Shown here: positions 13,801-25,851 of the stretch, piece after piece | Numbering within the stretch: position 1 is the stretch's first letter | How the letters are laid out: each line of letters opens with the position of its first letter | NCBI GenBank assembly: GCA_019059635.1 | Contig: JAGVRJ010000003.1 | Coordinates: 186,001 to 250,000 of the forward strand | Length of the DNA stretch: 64,000 nucleotides | Direction: 5' to 3' | From: Proales similis | Lineage: Eukaryota; Rotifera; Eurotatoria; Ploima; Proalidae | Notes under the pieces: generated by a model | The model's input: only the letters and a program-made list of their open reading frames with translations | Told to the model about the DNA's origin: nothing | Databases searched by the model: none | Made by a program: the position numbers and the translations under genes

Positions 13801-16147
13801 GACCGCAAGAAGACAGGCAAAGGTCTGAAATTTCCCTGGTGGATGAAAATAGTCGCCTATGTGCTGTCTGCGGCCATCGCTGCTGTTTGCCTTTTCTTTA
13901 TTTTGGTGAAAGGAATTGCGATGGGCGAGAGCGCAGTGAGCAAATGGCTCACCTCTCTTCTCGCTTCATTTTTCTCGTCGATTCTGGTCACTCAGCCGCT
14001 GCAGTTGCTCTTTGTCACTTTTGTTCTGGTCGCAATATTCCGTCAGAGCAGCGACGAAAAGGAAATTGAAGAAGACCACAACACAAGTGACCTGAACAGC
14101 GCCTTGAAAAGCAGCGAGCTGGACAAGTTGGCCAATCAAGTGAGTCTATTTGGTCTGATTCAGAAGGGCAAATTTTAGACAGCAAAAAAATTTGTTTTTT
14201 TAGACAAACAGTCCGATCGTAATTGAAATTCGCAACGAGCCAGACGAGCCGAGTCTCGAAGCGAGAGAAGAAGCAAAGCGACGGAGAGATCTCGACCAAC
14301 GAATGTGGCGCTTCGTCTACGATCTGATATTCAACATTCTCTTTCTATTCACTGTATTCTCGACCGCCTACTCGAACAGCAACATGAACGCCTATCCCTA
14401 CATGAACTACGTGCTGAAGCTGTTCAAAATCGACACCCAAGTACCCGTAAGTCGAACTCACTCAACACGTACGCTCGCATTCATTCGCTCAAAATTGAGC
14501 AGGGTTCGAATATGTTCTGGACTTGGTCGAAAGAAGTTCTGGCTGCGAATTTGATCGCCGACAAACGCTGGTTCAGCCACAACGAGAGCGACTACCCGGC
14601 TCGATTCATTTCAGACTTCAACTCGGTGTGGATCGGCGCGCCTTTCATTCGTCAAGTCCGAGTCGCAAATGGTTCTAGATTAAACTCTGCGTCTAATTTG
14701 ATCATCAATTAACTCTGATTGAACAAAGGTTCGAGTTGCGCCACGTCTCGCCAACTGAGCAACACTTGCTACTCGGAATACGGTCTCCTCAACCAAGAAA
14801 AGGCCAACTTTGGCAAGGGATGGAACAACTCGGCCATTGGACACGATCCAATCTCGCAAGCCTTTCAGTACACGTCGTCGAGTGACATTGACTCCTTTCC
14901 AATCGCCGGTGTTTACTCAACCTATTTCGGCGGCGGCTATGTCTACAAAGTGACGGCCAACCGCTCCCAAGAGCTCATCGAAGATCTCAGCCTGCTCGAG
15001 AAGTCGGCCTGGATCGACGGACAAACAAGGGCAGTGATGGCTGAGTTTTCAATTTACAATGCCAACGTGAATCTCTACTTGAGAGTGATCGCTCTGTTCG
15101 AGCTACTTCCGTCCGGCAACGTGCTGGCCAAACTCAGAGCGCAGCCCATGAACTTGTCCACAAGCCGCTACGACCCGGCCTCGTCCGAGATAATATTTTT
15201 CATTTTCTTCATGCTAATCATTCTGTTTCTCATGATTGTCGAAGTCAAACGCATGTTCAAACAAGGCATCAAAAAGTACGCCAAACAGTTATGGAACTAC
15301 TTGGACTGGTCGATCGTGGGCATTTCGTGGGCCACTTTTGCAATGTTTCTCTACCGAATGTACGCCAGTTTCAACGTGCACGATGAGCTGCGGTTCAAAG
15401 ATCGAATAATCAACCTGCAGAACGTGAGCGGCTGGAACGAAGCGCTGACCATTTGTCTGGCGTTCTGCGCCGCTCTGACCACGATCCGTTTCATGAAAGT
15501 GCTTCGGGTCAACAAGAGAATATCGCTGCTCGCGCTCACCCTCAGAACGTGTCTGAAAGAGCTTGTCGCGTTCATCATTCTGTTCAGCATTGTCTGCTTC
15601 GCGTTCATTCAAGTCGCACACTTGTGGCTCTATTCAAAAATTGAGCGCTTTTCCAGCCTGTTGTCGGCCTCAGCCACCGCGCTCGAGATTGTGCTCGGCA
15701 AGTTCGATGCGCGCCAAATGAACACGGCCGATCCGCTATTCACGTCGCTGTTCATAGCCATCTACAGCACAGTGATTAACTTTTTCATGCTGAGCATTTT
15801 CATCACAATCATCACCGAAGCATTTGAGACTATTCGCAAAGACACGCGCATCGACGTTCCTGACTCCAATGTATTCGCGCATTTCGTCGACTACGTCAGA
15901 AACATGATCGGAATTCGAAGTGGAACGATCGATCCCAACGTGGCAAACTGGGAGCAAAAGCCCCTGACTTCATTCAACACGACCACAAATCGCCTGTTTG
16001 CTCATATAAACAAGGTTTGTATGCACACTGTGATCTCAAGACCCATCAGCTCTCATTTATGCACAAAAGGCAAGTATGGAAGCACACCGTGAAATGCACC
16101 ACGACCCACTGCTGGCAAATTTGAAATCGAAAGAGACGAAATTCTAG
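4815..16147 (+). CDS. Polycystin-1-like protein, gene B (WSC/PKD/REJ/GPS/PLAT)
   Basis: Complete model of 27 exons and 3271 aa that closes in frame: 4815-5289, 5345-5473, 5524-5677, 5733-5875, 5939-6095, 6159-6295, 6354-6504, 6574-6704, 6763-7032, 7088-7372, 7429-7575, 7637-8386, 8448-8579, 8640-8786, 8840-8968, 9013-9177, 9244-9372, 9433-10041, 10104-10281, 10339-10823, 10882-11207, 11270-11632, 11692-14139, 14204-14446, 14503-14671, 14729-16014, 16070-16147. The protein has a signal peptide and 3.5 copies of a 20-residue N-glycosylation repeat. Three WSC domains follow (exons 3-8, two exons each), then PKD Ig-like domains (exons 9-17; WGDGT, FDDGD, LGDG), a REJ region (exons 18-21), GPS (HLTEF), PLAT and the polycystin membrane domain. 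Human polycystin-1 also has WSC, PKD, REJ, GPS and PLAT; LRR and C-type lectin domains are absent here. The last exon is the least certain: read-through without splicing would stop at 16092. Confidence 0.88.
4860..5075 (+). repeat. 60-bp coding minisatellite in gene B
   Basis: Three full 60-bp units (4860-4919, 4920-4979, 4980-5039) and a partial fourth from 5040. Units differ at only a few bases. Each encodes 20 residues beginning VAG with three N-X-S/T sequons (NTT, NET, NLT). It lies directly after the signal peptide. Confidence 0.95.
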
Positions 16148-16170
16148 AGACACAATTTAAATTTTAATCT

Positions 16171-16176
16171 AATAAA
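16171..16176 (+). terminator. Poly(A) signal of gene B
   Basis: AATAAA 24 bases after the preferred stop at 16147. Confidence 0.5.
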
Positions 16177-16404
16177 ACTAGACCAAAGCGCTTGAATCAG
16201 TGCCAAGCTAGCCAATTAAGGGCAACAAGCAGAATATTTGAAGTGAAGGTAAAATAAAGAAGAAGAAATCGACAACTTGATAAGAGTACAACTAAAAGCG
16301 CATTTTGATCGGTTGCACACTAGAAAATGATTAGCTGCTAAAGAAAAGGCCAAATATAAATATTGAAGTAAAAATGCCAAATCAAACAAAAAGATCCAGA
16401 CGTC

Positions 16405-17391
16405 TCAAAGCAGATTGTAGGCGATGCACGAGTCGGCCATGTCGATGACCGTCTTCTTGAAGTCGGTCGGCTCAACACCGAGCACGTTGCGCATTCGGTG
16501 ATCGTTCATGAATGTGTTTTCTCCCATTCGCGCGCCCTCTTCCATCTTGGTCGGGAATTTGTAGCCTTTAGGGCCGAGATGCTCGCGCAGAATATCGACG
16601 ACTTGACTCAGCGGCAGAAATTGCTTGGACGAGATGACCACATGGCGTTTGTTAACTGCTTCGGGTAGTTCGGCAGCACGAATGTGCGCCTTGGCCACGT
16701 CCCGCACATCGCAGAGCGGGAAAATAGCCTTGGAAACGACTCCGTCAGCGCCTTGCTTGGCCAAACTGAGGAATATGTCGATTGAAGCTCCGTTGTCGGC
16801 GCTCAACACTGGACCGAATACCAAGGTCGGATTGACTACGGTCAGCTCGAAGCACGGCTGCTTGTTCTTCTTGCGCTCTTCGACAAAGTCCCAGGCAGCT
16901 CTCTCGGCCAAGATCTTCGACTTGCTGTATGCGGTCTGGGCTTTTTCAATATCGGCCCAATCATCCTCTGTATAAGTCTTGTCTTCATAGTTTCCGCCAA
17001 AAACGCAAAGACCCGAACTGGTCACAACCACTCGCTTGACATTTTTGCCCAAGCATGCGTTCAGAACGTTGCGCGTGCCCTCGATCGCCGGACGAATTAT
17101 GTTTTTCTCGTCGTCCTCTGTTTTCTGGATCACAAACGGCGAGGCCACGTGGAAAACGATCTCAATGTCGTCAGTGATCACCTTCTTCCACGACTCTGGA
17201 TCGAGGAGATCGGCCTCGACCAGGATCAGTTTGCTCGGATCCTTGGCCAGCTTCTTTATCGGCTCGGTGCGCTTGGCGTTGCTCACACTGCGCACAGTGC
17301 CGACCACAGTGTAGTCGGCCTCAAGCAGCTGCTGAACTAAGTGAAGGGCGATGTAGCCGCCCGCTCCGCTAACCAACACTTTCTTTCCCAT
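16405..17391 (-). CDS. NAD(P)-dependent reductase, dihydroflavonol-4-reductase-like SDR
   Basis: Intronless, 328 aa, ATG at 17391. An extended short-chain dehydrogenase with the N-terminal Rossmann glycine motif GAGGYIA (residues 9-15), the conserved Asp-Leu after the third strand (ADLLD), the VFHVASP segment, and the catalytic Tyr/Lys in AYSKSK. This matches the DFR / cinnamoyl-CoA reductase / methylglyoxal reductase branch. These enzymes reduce carbonyl groups with NADPH in the cytosol; the substrate cannot be read from sequence. No signal peptide or membrane helix. It lies tail-to-tail with gene B, about 260 bases away. The branch is best known from plants and fungi but also has animal members, so transfer is not implied without a tree. 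Confidence 0.88.
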   Translation of the reverse strand: MGKKVLVSGAGGYIALHLVQQLLEADYTVVGTVRSVSNAKRTEPIKKLAKDPSKLILVEADLLDPESWKKVITDDIEIVFHVASPFVIQKTEDDEKNIIRPAIEGTRNVLNACLGKNVKRVVVTSSGLCVFGGNYEDKTYTEDDWADIEKAQTAYSKSKILAERAAWDFVEERKKNKQPCFELTVVNPTLVFGPVLSADNGASIDIFLSLAKQGADGVVSKAIFPLCDVRDVAKAHIRAAELPEAVNKRHVVISSKQFLPLSQVVDILREHLGPKGYKFPTKMEEGARMGENTFMNDHRMRNVLGVEPTDFKKTVIDMADSCIAYNLL

Positions 17392-17767
17392 TTTTGTTGA
17401 TTCCTTTTTATTTTCTCAGTTCTGAGTTGCTGCAAATTCAAGCGTCACCTCTTAAATATCGTCGTCTGTTGATCTAAGTAAAAATCCCTAGTCACGTCTG
17501 CATAATCGTGTGATTACGTTTCGACCTGGTTGCCAAAGCGTCTGGCTGCTTGATGAATTTCAAAATTACTACGTGTGCAAACGAGTCTGAAAACTGCCTC
17601 GTCATGATTCGAATTAACCAGCGTCTGTCTCTGCATCATAAATATTCATTTCGATCCAACCCCGTACAAGCACCAAAAGCACCGTGTCTGCTTTTTCTTG
17701 AGTTTCAAGTCCCAGTTAGAATGAAATTATCGTTTATTAGGGCATCGAAGTCTATTCTAAGTTTCTC

Positions 17768-19015
17768 TCAAATAATTTCCATGCTCAGATATTTAAAGCA
17801 GATCTCGGGCAAACGTTTTGATCCTATCAAGATCTGCTGCTGTTTGGACAGTATGCTTGGCCAGCTGGTCATGATGAGCCGTCGACATTGAGCTTGGAGG
17901 CTGATGCTTCTTTGGGCGCACAGGCGCGAATACTCGGCTACTCGCAGTCCCGCGATTTGCTCGATCCAACTGGACAAGTCCGATCGGCGAGGGTTCAGCT
18001 GATACGAAGAGATGGCCAACGCCAGTAGATAGGCCATGCGTTCCTTGCTCGTTCGGTTGGAGGCCAAGAGCTGAAAGCAGCGTCTGAGAATGGTCTCGAC
18101 GTGTTGATGATCGTAGCTTTGGCATTTGGCGAATGCGAAGCCCTTTAAAAGAGCGCCAAAGTAGCCGAGAAGCAGTTCACTGTTCGAGTTTACTTGCAGC
18201 TCAAACCAAACTCTGAACTGGCCCAGGCAATCGGCATCGAACCGGCAGCCAATCTGAAGCATTCGGACCACAAGCTCGACGCTGTGCGACAGCTTGAGTG
18301 TGCTGATCAAAGCGCTGTTCGACGGCTTCAGATTTGTTCGATAGGATCGAATCAGATTCAACGTGAATAGGTCGCCGCTGGCGCAAATCTTATCCACGAA
18401 CGCCTGGCTTATCCAGCAGCCGTGTTTGATGAGCAAATGCATCGACTCGAGATTTCTGGCCTCGTAGCAAATATCCAAAGGGGCGCGGCCGGCGCCGTCT
18501 TTCAGGTCACGATCGGTCAGGTGGCAGCTGAGCAGAATGTTCAAAACTTGCTGATTGTTCCTCTCACAAGCGAGATGAAGCGCGCTCGAGCCGCGTTCGT
18601 CCTGGGCGTTGAGAAATTCTGTCAGCAGCCAGACGAGACCTTCGGGACAGTCTGCGGATGCGTTCTCAAGGATGCTCACGTTGTAGACGTTCTTCTGGAT
18701 TAGGTAGCGAGCGATTAGTGGATTGTTGTGCTGCGCTGCGTAGTGCAACGGTGTTCGGCCCACATAGTCCCGTATGAACTCGTTGCAGCCGAATTTGAGA
18801 AGCAGACGCGCAAGGCCGTAAGAGTTGTTTGCACAGGCGATGTGCAACAGGTTGCGGCCGCAGTCGAAGCGAGCGTTCAAGTCTACGCCGTATTTAATGA
18901 TCAGCTCAGCCAGTTCGAAATCGCCGCTCAGACAGGCGCGATGAAACTGCTCCGCTTGGCGTCTGCTGTCGTTCGAGCGCAGCATACTCTCGCTGCTTGT
19001 CGACTCACACTGCAT
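17768..19015 (-). CDS. Ankyrin-repeat protein with C-terminal SOCS-box-like motif (ASB-like)
   Basis: 415 aa from the ATG at 19015. The frame stays open upstream to 19276, but that extension starts at GTG, so I do not use it. A Ser-rich N-terminus is followed by about five ankyrin repeats near residues 20-190 (motifs such as GRTPLHYAAQHNN and GSSALHLACERNN), with degenerate helical repeats after them. The C-terminal 40 residues (SLQAQCRRLI ... KRLPEICFKYL) fit a SOCS box, which recruits elongin B/C and cullin 5. Inferred role: substrate receptor of a Cul5 ubiquitin ligase. The SOCS call rests on pattern only. No introns. Confidence 0.75.
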   Translation of the reverse strand: MQCESTSSESMLRSNDSRRQAEQFHRACLSGDFELAELIIKYGVDLNARFDCGRNLLHIACANNSYGLARLLLKFGCNEFIRDYVGRTPLHYAAQHNNPLIARYLIQKNVYNVSILENASADCPEGLVWLLTEFLNAQDERGSSALHLACERNNQQVLNILLSCHLTDRDLKDGAGRAPLDICYEARNLESMHLLIKHGCWISQAFVDKICASGDLFTLNLIRSYRTNLKPSNSALISTLKLSHSVELVVRMLQIGCRFDADCLGQFRVWFELQVNSNSELLLGYFGALLKGFAFAKCQSYDHQHVETILRRCFQLLASNRTSKERMAYLLALAISSYQLNPRRSDLSSWIEQIAGLRVAEYSRLCAQRSISLQAQCRRLIMTSWPSILSKQQQILIGSKRLPEICFKYLSMEII

Positions 19016-20179
19016 GTCAGAAGCAGCAGCAGCAGCAGAGGCAAACTCAGAGCTGGCCAAGGCCGCTTTTGTTTGAACTTCAAACCTTACCTCGTCTGGC
19101 TTTAGTGCTCCAACTAGGCGCGTTCTGTTTTTCTCTCCACTCGAATTCAATAACAAAATGTCTAAAGAGAAGCGACGAGAGCGCAACAACGTCGACGACG
19201 GCGACGACGATAGAGACGCAATCAATTTGCTGGTGGCGGTGGCGACACTCAAATAAAACGACGGCGCCTCTTTCACATAATTTCAAGTAAAATGAAAAAA
19301 AAAAAAAGAGCAGCTGCGTCTTGAATTCGATCACGATGACGATGATGGGTAATAATAGCCGAGGCGAGACGTAGATGGCCGGCAAACGACCAGTCTTTTA
19401 GAGTGGAATAGAAACACGACGCGAACCGAGCGACGCATCTAGAAAGATACATGCTACTCTTCGCGCGGCGGCCTCTCTCGTCCGTCCTTTCGTTCACTCC
19501 ACTCTTTTTCTTTTTCGCTTATCTCGTTCGCTAGCCTAGCGGGCAATTAGCAACTGGCGTTTTATTCATCTTCTTCTCGACGCTTTTGAACATTGAAACC
19601 GTTTGAGGTGCCATCTTCTTCGCCTAATTTAAAATTCATGCGCTCAACGAGTCGAGCATAAAAATAAATAAAAGAAAAACACCGAACGAGACGAGCATGG
19701 CCGTACTTGGTGAAAAATCAAACTGCAACCTGACGTGGCGCTCACTGTGGCTTTCCTAGCCCTGGCTCTGTCCTGATTCGTTTAAGCAACATTCTGCTCA
19801 TTCAGACGGCATCAATTAAACCCGGTCCAAATGAGCGTGCTGCACAATGCCTTTCTTTCAGTTTCAATTCATTTTTATTAATAAGCCGGTCCAGGCCATT
19901 TAGAGTTTCAGCTAGAGTCCGCCCTTTGTCCGACTCTTTTCTTTACAAGGGTCATTCGTATTAGACAGAACGAAAATTGAAAAAAAAAAGAAAGAAAAGA
20001 AAGAACCCGAACAATAGCTGCGTCTGAGAGAAGGACAAGAGCAGATCAAATAAAGAAAGAATTTAATTTTTGTGCGCAGGCGTTTGTGGTTCGCAATTTA
20101 GTTGACGAATGTACATTTGCGAGCAAGAGCACAGAAAAAAAAGAAAAAAAAATTGAAAGAAACAAAGAGGCGAAACCGG
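19016..20179. other. Intergenic, 5' of the ankyrin gene
   Basis: About 1.2 kb with AT-rich and purine-rich stretches (A/G runs near 19980-20010 and 20135-20165). It includes the in-frame but ATG-less upstream extension of the ankyrin ORF, probably 5' UTR. No other gene seen. Confidence 0.4.
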
Positions 20180-22290
20180 TCAATGTGATTTGCTCAGGCC
20201 TACTTTAGACCTGAGCAGTTGCTCTGTTTTTTGAACAAACGACTTGGGCTTAAGGAGCTGATGGGCGGCCATTTTGAACTTGTAGTCGTTGCGGCGTATG
20301 TACATGTTGGCCTCGTATTGCATCGATTGCCACTTTTCCGGTCGATTCTCGTCCAGCATGAACTCTTCAGACATGTACGGGTTGAACCTGAAGTAGCTCT
20401 TGGGCGGCAGCAGATCCAGCAGAATCGTGTGAATGTCTGCTCGATTCGGTCAATTAGCTCCAATGTAGGTGAGTCCAGAGAGCGTCAGTTTGCTTACTTT
20501 CGGTGTAGGCGATGCCCGATATGATTCGGTTGATTTTCTGCCTCAGACTGATCGAGTTGGTCTTGGGCACTGTGTAGTTGGGCAGACGAAATTGACCGTT
20601 TCCAACCGACACCAGGCAAACATCCCTGACGTCTGGCCACAGGAGCTTGGCTTCGTGCAATGCGATCGCGCTCGGGTTATTGGCCAGTAGACCTCCGTCC
20701 TAGTAATTGCACACCAGCTCACGTTGGATGCAAATCAAATGGCCTGTTGTAGTTCACTCACGTGAAAGATGCTTCCGTCTATTTTAAAGTCTTCGTAGTA
20801 GCCGGGCGCCGCGCTAGACGCTCTGACAGCCTCCCACGCCTTGCCCTTGGTCGTTCCCTCGTAGTGCGACTGAGCCCAAGTCGGAAGGTTGTAGTTTCGA
20901 AATAAAAACAATTTCATGTCGTTGGCAGTGGTCAGACTCGTCACCATCGACAACTTGACCAAAAGCAAACTCAATCGAACTAAACATCATCGCTGGCACC
21001 GAATTCGCTTACTTTGCATGCTTTCTCTTCGCGGGCCGAGTTTATGATCAAAGTGTCGCCCATCGCGTCCCTTCAGTTCGCGCAATCAATCATAAAGTCA
21101 AATCGAGTCGAACTCGAGTACTTACTTGAGCATATTCTCCCATTGCTTGGTGTCGTAGTAAGACTGCGACATGATCAGATTGCCGATGCCTGTCAAAATC
21201 GAGTTGAGGGCTGGCACGTTGCTTTCGTTGCTAGTTGCTGCTTACCGGCCGCGTAGTTTCGCGTGAATATTTCGCGCAAGAACAGCTTGTACTGACGCTC
21301 GCACTCTTCGAGTGAGATCTTGAAGACCGCTTGAAATGGAGAGATTGCAACTAAATGACGCGTCGATTTGTTGCCGAGTAAACTCATCCTACCGAGTAAA
21401 CAGGCCAGAACAGCGCCCGTGCTCACACCACAAACGTAGTCGAATATTTCGTGGATTGGCTTGCCCTTTGAGATTCGTCGTTTCACCTCCAAGATTAGAC
21501 GGCGATTTTGGCATTGACCATGGCACTTACGCAATATTCCTCAATGCTCTTGAGAACTTCGATTGAGACGAAGCCTTTGGCTCCGCCGCCGTCGATGGCC
21601 AGTATGTTGATGCGCGAGTTCTTTGTGCCGCTCGCACTCACGTGTCCCAGCAGCGCCAGGCATTCGTTGATGCGGCCCGACAGACGATTGTCTTGTCGCA
21701 CGTACACATTCTGCTTGAGCTCAATCAAGTAGGGAATCAGATTGGGCTGGCGTCTGTAGATCACGTGTCTCAGCGACGCCTCCTCGTACAACAGCGCAAA
21801 CAGGTCGTTTATGTGCTTTGACTTGACCAGCAGCGAACTGTCGCGCACAATCTGCTCGCAGGCGCTCAGCAGGCTCTCTTGACTTTGCTTGTTTTGTCGT
21901 TCGAGCACAAAGTGAGCTCGGCGCCGTTCAGTTTGCTTGGACGTTTCTCGCAGCGAGATTTTCTTCTTGGTCGCCTCTCCGTCTTGTGCTTGATCGTGAT
22001 GGGCCCCGAGCTCCGGCGGTTTAGCCGATGGACGCACAAGCAGTCGATTCGCTTGCTCGTTTATTGACGCCATCACTGAGCTGCTCAGGTCGCCGACTCG
22101 ATTTAAAATTCCTTTCTGCTTGCGGTCAACGTTGCCGGTCAATTTAGAGCTGAACGAGAAGCGTTTCACTTGCCTGGTCCTGTCCGCCGGTCGACTCGGT
22201 CGATTCGGATGCCTTCTGACCGAGCACCCGTCGCCATTTGTCCCGAACTGGCTGCCAGTCGAGCGTCAGCCTTGCGCTCATCGATCGCAT
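20180..22290 (-). CDS. PNPLA8: Calcium-independent phospholipase A2-gamma (patatin family)
   Basis: Hydrolyses fatty acyl esters of membrane phospholipids; the family acts at mitochondria and peroxisomes. Patatin features are spread over several exons: the oxyanion loop IDGGGAKG, the serine motif GVSTG, and the second dyad residue in DGGLLANNPS. Further PNPLA8-type blocks are HEIFDYVCGVSTG, WENMLK, WEAVRASSAAPGYYED and LWPDV. Placed 5' exons: 22290-22174, 22118-21531, 21486-21393, 21329-21246; the rest continue with introns of similar size to the stop at 20180. The first intron (22173-22119, 55 bp) has GC-AG ends and joins phase 0 to phase 0. I prefer the ATG at 22290 because it keeps the frame across that intron; the N-terminal model is the weakest part. 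The N-terminus is much shorter than in human PNPLA8. Confidence 0.87.
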
Positions 22291-22725
22291 CCTCTCTCTC
22301 TTTCTCGCTTTTGTTCTCTTGTTCGATTGCGATTCTGTGAATTTCAGAACAAGTCAGAAAAACGATTGGGAACAAACTGCGCAGCATGGAGAAGCGATCT
22401 GGTCTGATCGCCGCCTGCAAGCAAATCTGCTTCGGTCAGGTTTAGAACATTCTCTAATCACTCTAGACGGGCCCGGGGAATATTTTTGCATAATTATGGC
22501 CGAGTTGAACACACACTGTTTGTGAGTGTGTGCGCGAGAAAGATGGGGCGAGAATTGCGTCGAGAATTTTTGAGTTGCGCGCGAGGGTGCGCCCAATGAA
22601 TGGTCGATACGCAAAAGAACTTTGTCGTCGTCGTCAATCAGTCAAGTTCAAGTTTATTTTCAATCAGTGTTTGTTCACGCCCTATTCTGGAGGCATTCTC
22701 AGCCGATTTTCCAACATTCCACGTC

Positions 22726-23949
<1,224 letters not shown>

Positions 23950-24176
23950 TCTCTTGTTGCAATAAATTCGATTTGTGGCTCGTTCGCTTACTGGCGGGCA
24001 AATGTACGTGTGCATGATGTGTACTGTCCGTTCGAATGGATGCCATAGAAACGAGCGCATTCACGCATTGCCGCTTGTCCGTTTCCTCTATCGTCTCACA
24101 TGCATCAACTTCCCTCCCTTTCTTTTCTTCATTCAAGCTCGTAAAAGTAAAAAAATTTATTGAATAGTGCAGCAAA

Positions 24177-25278
24177 TTAGAGCTCTTGGGTGTGCTTTTT
24201 GTTTCGCTCGATGTGGATGAATGCCTCGCCGAAATTGGTCAACTCGCTGGCAAACAATTCGTCGCAGCAAGAGTGGTTCACTTCTGACGAGCTGATCTCA
24301 CCGTCACGATTGGAGTCACAGAACGACAAGAGATGGTTGGCCTGCTCCTCAATAGTTCGCTGCTCCTGAGTGAGGAACCAGTTTGAGAATTCGGCTTTGT
24401 TGAATTTATTGTCGCCGTCTCGGTCGAACGTGCGGCGCAGTTCGCCTTTTTCCAGGTTGAGCACATCCTCGGAGATTTCTGCAACGCAACCATTAGTCCA
24501 GCCCACAAGGCGCATAGGGTTGATTGCCGAGCTTACCTCGAGCTCGACTGGTCAGCTCGTCGACCGAGATCAGACCGTCGCCGTCTCTGTCGTACAATTC
24601 AAACTGAATATTGGCGTCGTGTTCGTTCACGTCGGCAAATTGCTGCGGATGAAGAAACTTGTAAAAGAGATCGTGCTCGAGCACAGGCCGATCATTCGAC
24701 AAGAAGTTCCATCGTTTCTTCTCTGCCCTGTAGAGCTCGAGCACTTCGGCGTATTCGGGATGACTGTCCAAATCCATGCCCTCGAGGTCATCGACTCGGC
24801 CGAATATCTCGATCGCGTACTGTCCGAACTCAACGCGGTTTTTGTTCAGCGGATCTAATCGTCTGACCGTGTCCTCGAACTCTTGTGCTAGCCGCTTCCT
24901 TGTTTGCCAGTTAACCACAATCCGCAGGAACCAAATCACTCAGACACCTACTTTCTGTTCTGCTCGATCTTGCTCAGCAATTCTGCATAGCTGAGTCGAA
25001 AGTCAGAGTCGGCGTCCGCAAGTTTGATTAGATGCGGCCAAAAGTCCAACGGCTCACTCTGGCACCACTTTCGAGCTGCATTCATTATTTGAACGCTTGA
25101 ATTATTGAGCTGGCCAAACTGAAGGAGATCGAAACGAACCTTGACGAACCGCGCCGACAATTGGGCTCGGCTGATGAGCATCATGGTCTTGATGAATGTG
25201 CTCTTGATCTGCTTGAACTCTGTCATTCAAGCAAACAGCCAGTGTGACTGAGACTGTGAGTATAGCTGCAGCCTTCAT
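24177..25278 (-). CDS. ER/Golgi EF-hand protein, CREC family (Cab45/reticulocalbin-like)
   Basis: ATG at 25278 starts a clear signal peptide (MKAAAILTVSVTLAVCL). Spliced segments then give about five EF-hands: DADSDFRLSYAEL, DPLNKNRVEFGQY, DRDGDGLISVDEL, DRDGDNKFNKAEF and DSNRDGEISSSEV. The protein ends HTQEL, a KDEL-like ER-retrieval tail; family members end HDEL, HDEF or HEEF. Several loops lack canonical ligands, so only some are likely to bind calcium tightly. Role by family: lumenal calcium buffering and sorting in the secretory pathway. Cab45 (SDF4), calumenin and reticulocalbin are all possible; I favour a Cab45/reticulocalbin-type protein without choosing. Confidence 0.82.
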
Positions 25279-25851
25279 GACTTGTGAATTTAAATCGCTT
25301 TCCGACCGTAGGGCTTCTCTATTTTTTTTCGCCTTGCACTCGGCCCGCTTCAACTACTACGCTACTTGACAATCTCGAGGAATAAATAGAAAAATTCGCT
25401 TCAATTATGCACGCGAAATAATCGAATTGACAGCGAGCAATGTCAGACGCCTGCAATCATAAGCAGCGGCGAGCAGCTCAACCATAAACGTGGCATTGTT
25501 TAATCTCGGTTGGTTGTTTATCTTTTTCTTGCACTCTCTCGGTCTTTCTATTTGCCTCGTTCATTTTCAGCTTAAGCGCTTGTTGCCTCAGATGTGTACA
25601 CCTTGGCAATAAGAATTAAGAAATTCGGCGCATTTTGCTGAGACTGGCTTCAACCAGTGTGACTCGGCAAAGAAAGTGTTTTGGAATGATTGCAGCAAAT
25701 GCACGAAAAAGGCAGGGAAAAGAAAAAGACAATAAGAGCGGCTCGATGTTCAAAGCGCTCTGGTCAAGTTTAAATTGTTTTTGTCTAAACGCGCTTTGAA
25801 TTCAAATCGTCGAGCGCGAGTTATTTCAAAGGAAATGATCAGTTGTGCGTG
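25279..25851. other. Divergent promoter region
   Basis: About 570 bases between the Cab45-like gene (-) and the first RING gene (+), which diverge from here. No ORF and no clear core promoter element. Confidence 0.4.

Noticed and set aside
19016-19276. 87-codon N-terminal extension of the ankyrin protein
   Set aside because: The only start is GTG; the extension is Ser/Ala low-complexity and probably 5' UTR.
21495-22169. PNPLA8 starting at 22169
   Set aside because: The codon there is GTG, and it lies inside the GC-AG intron that gives a better ATG-started model.
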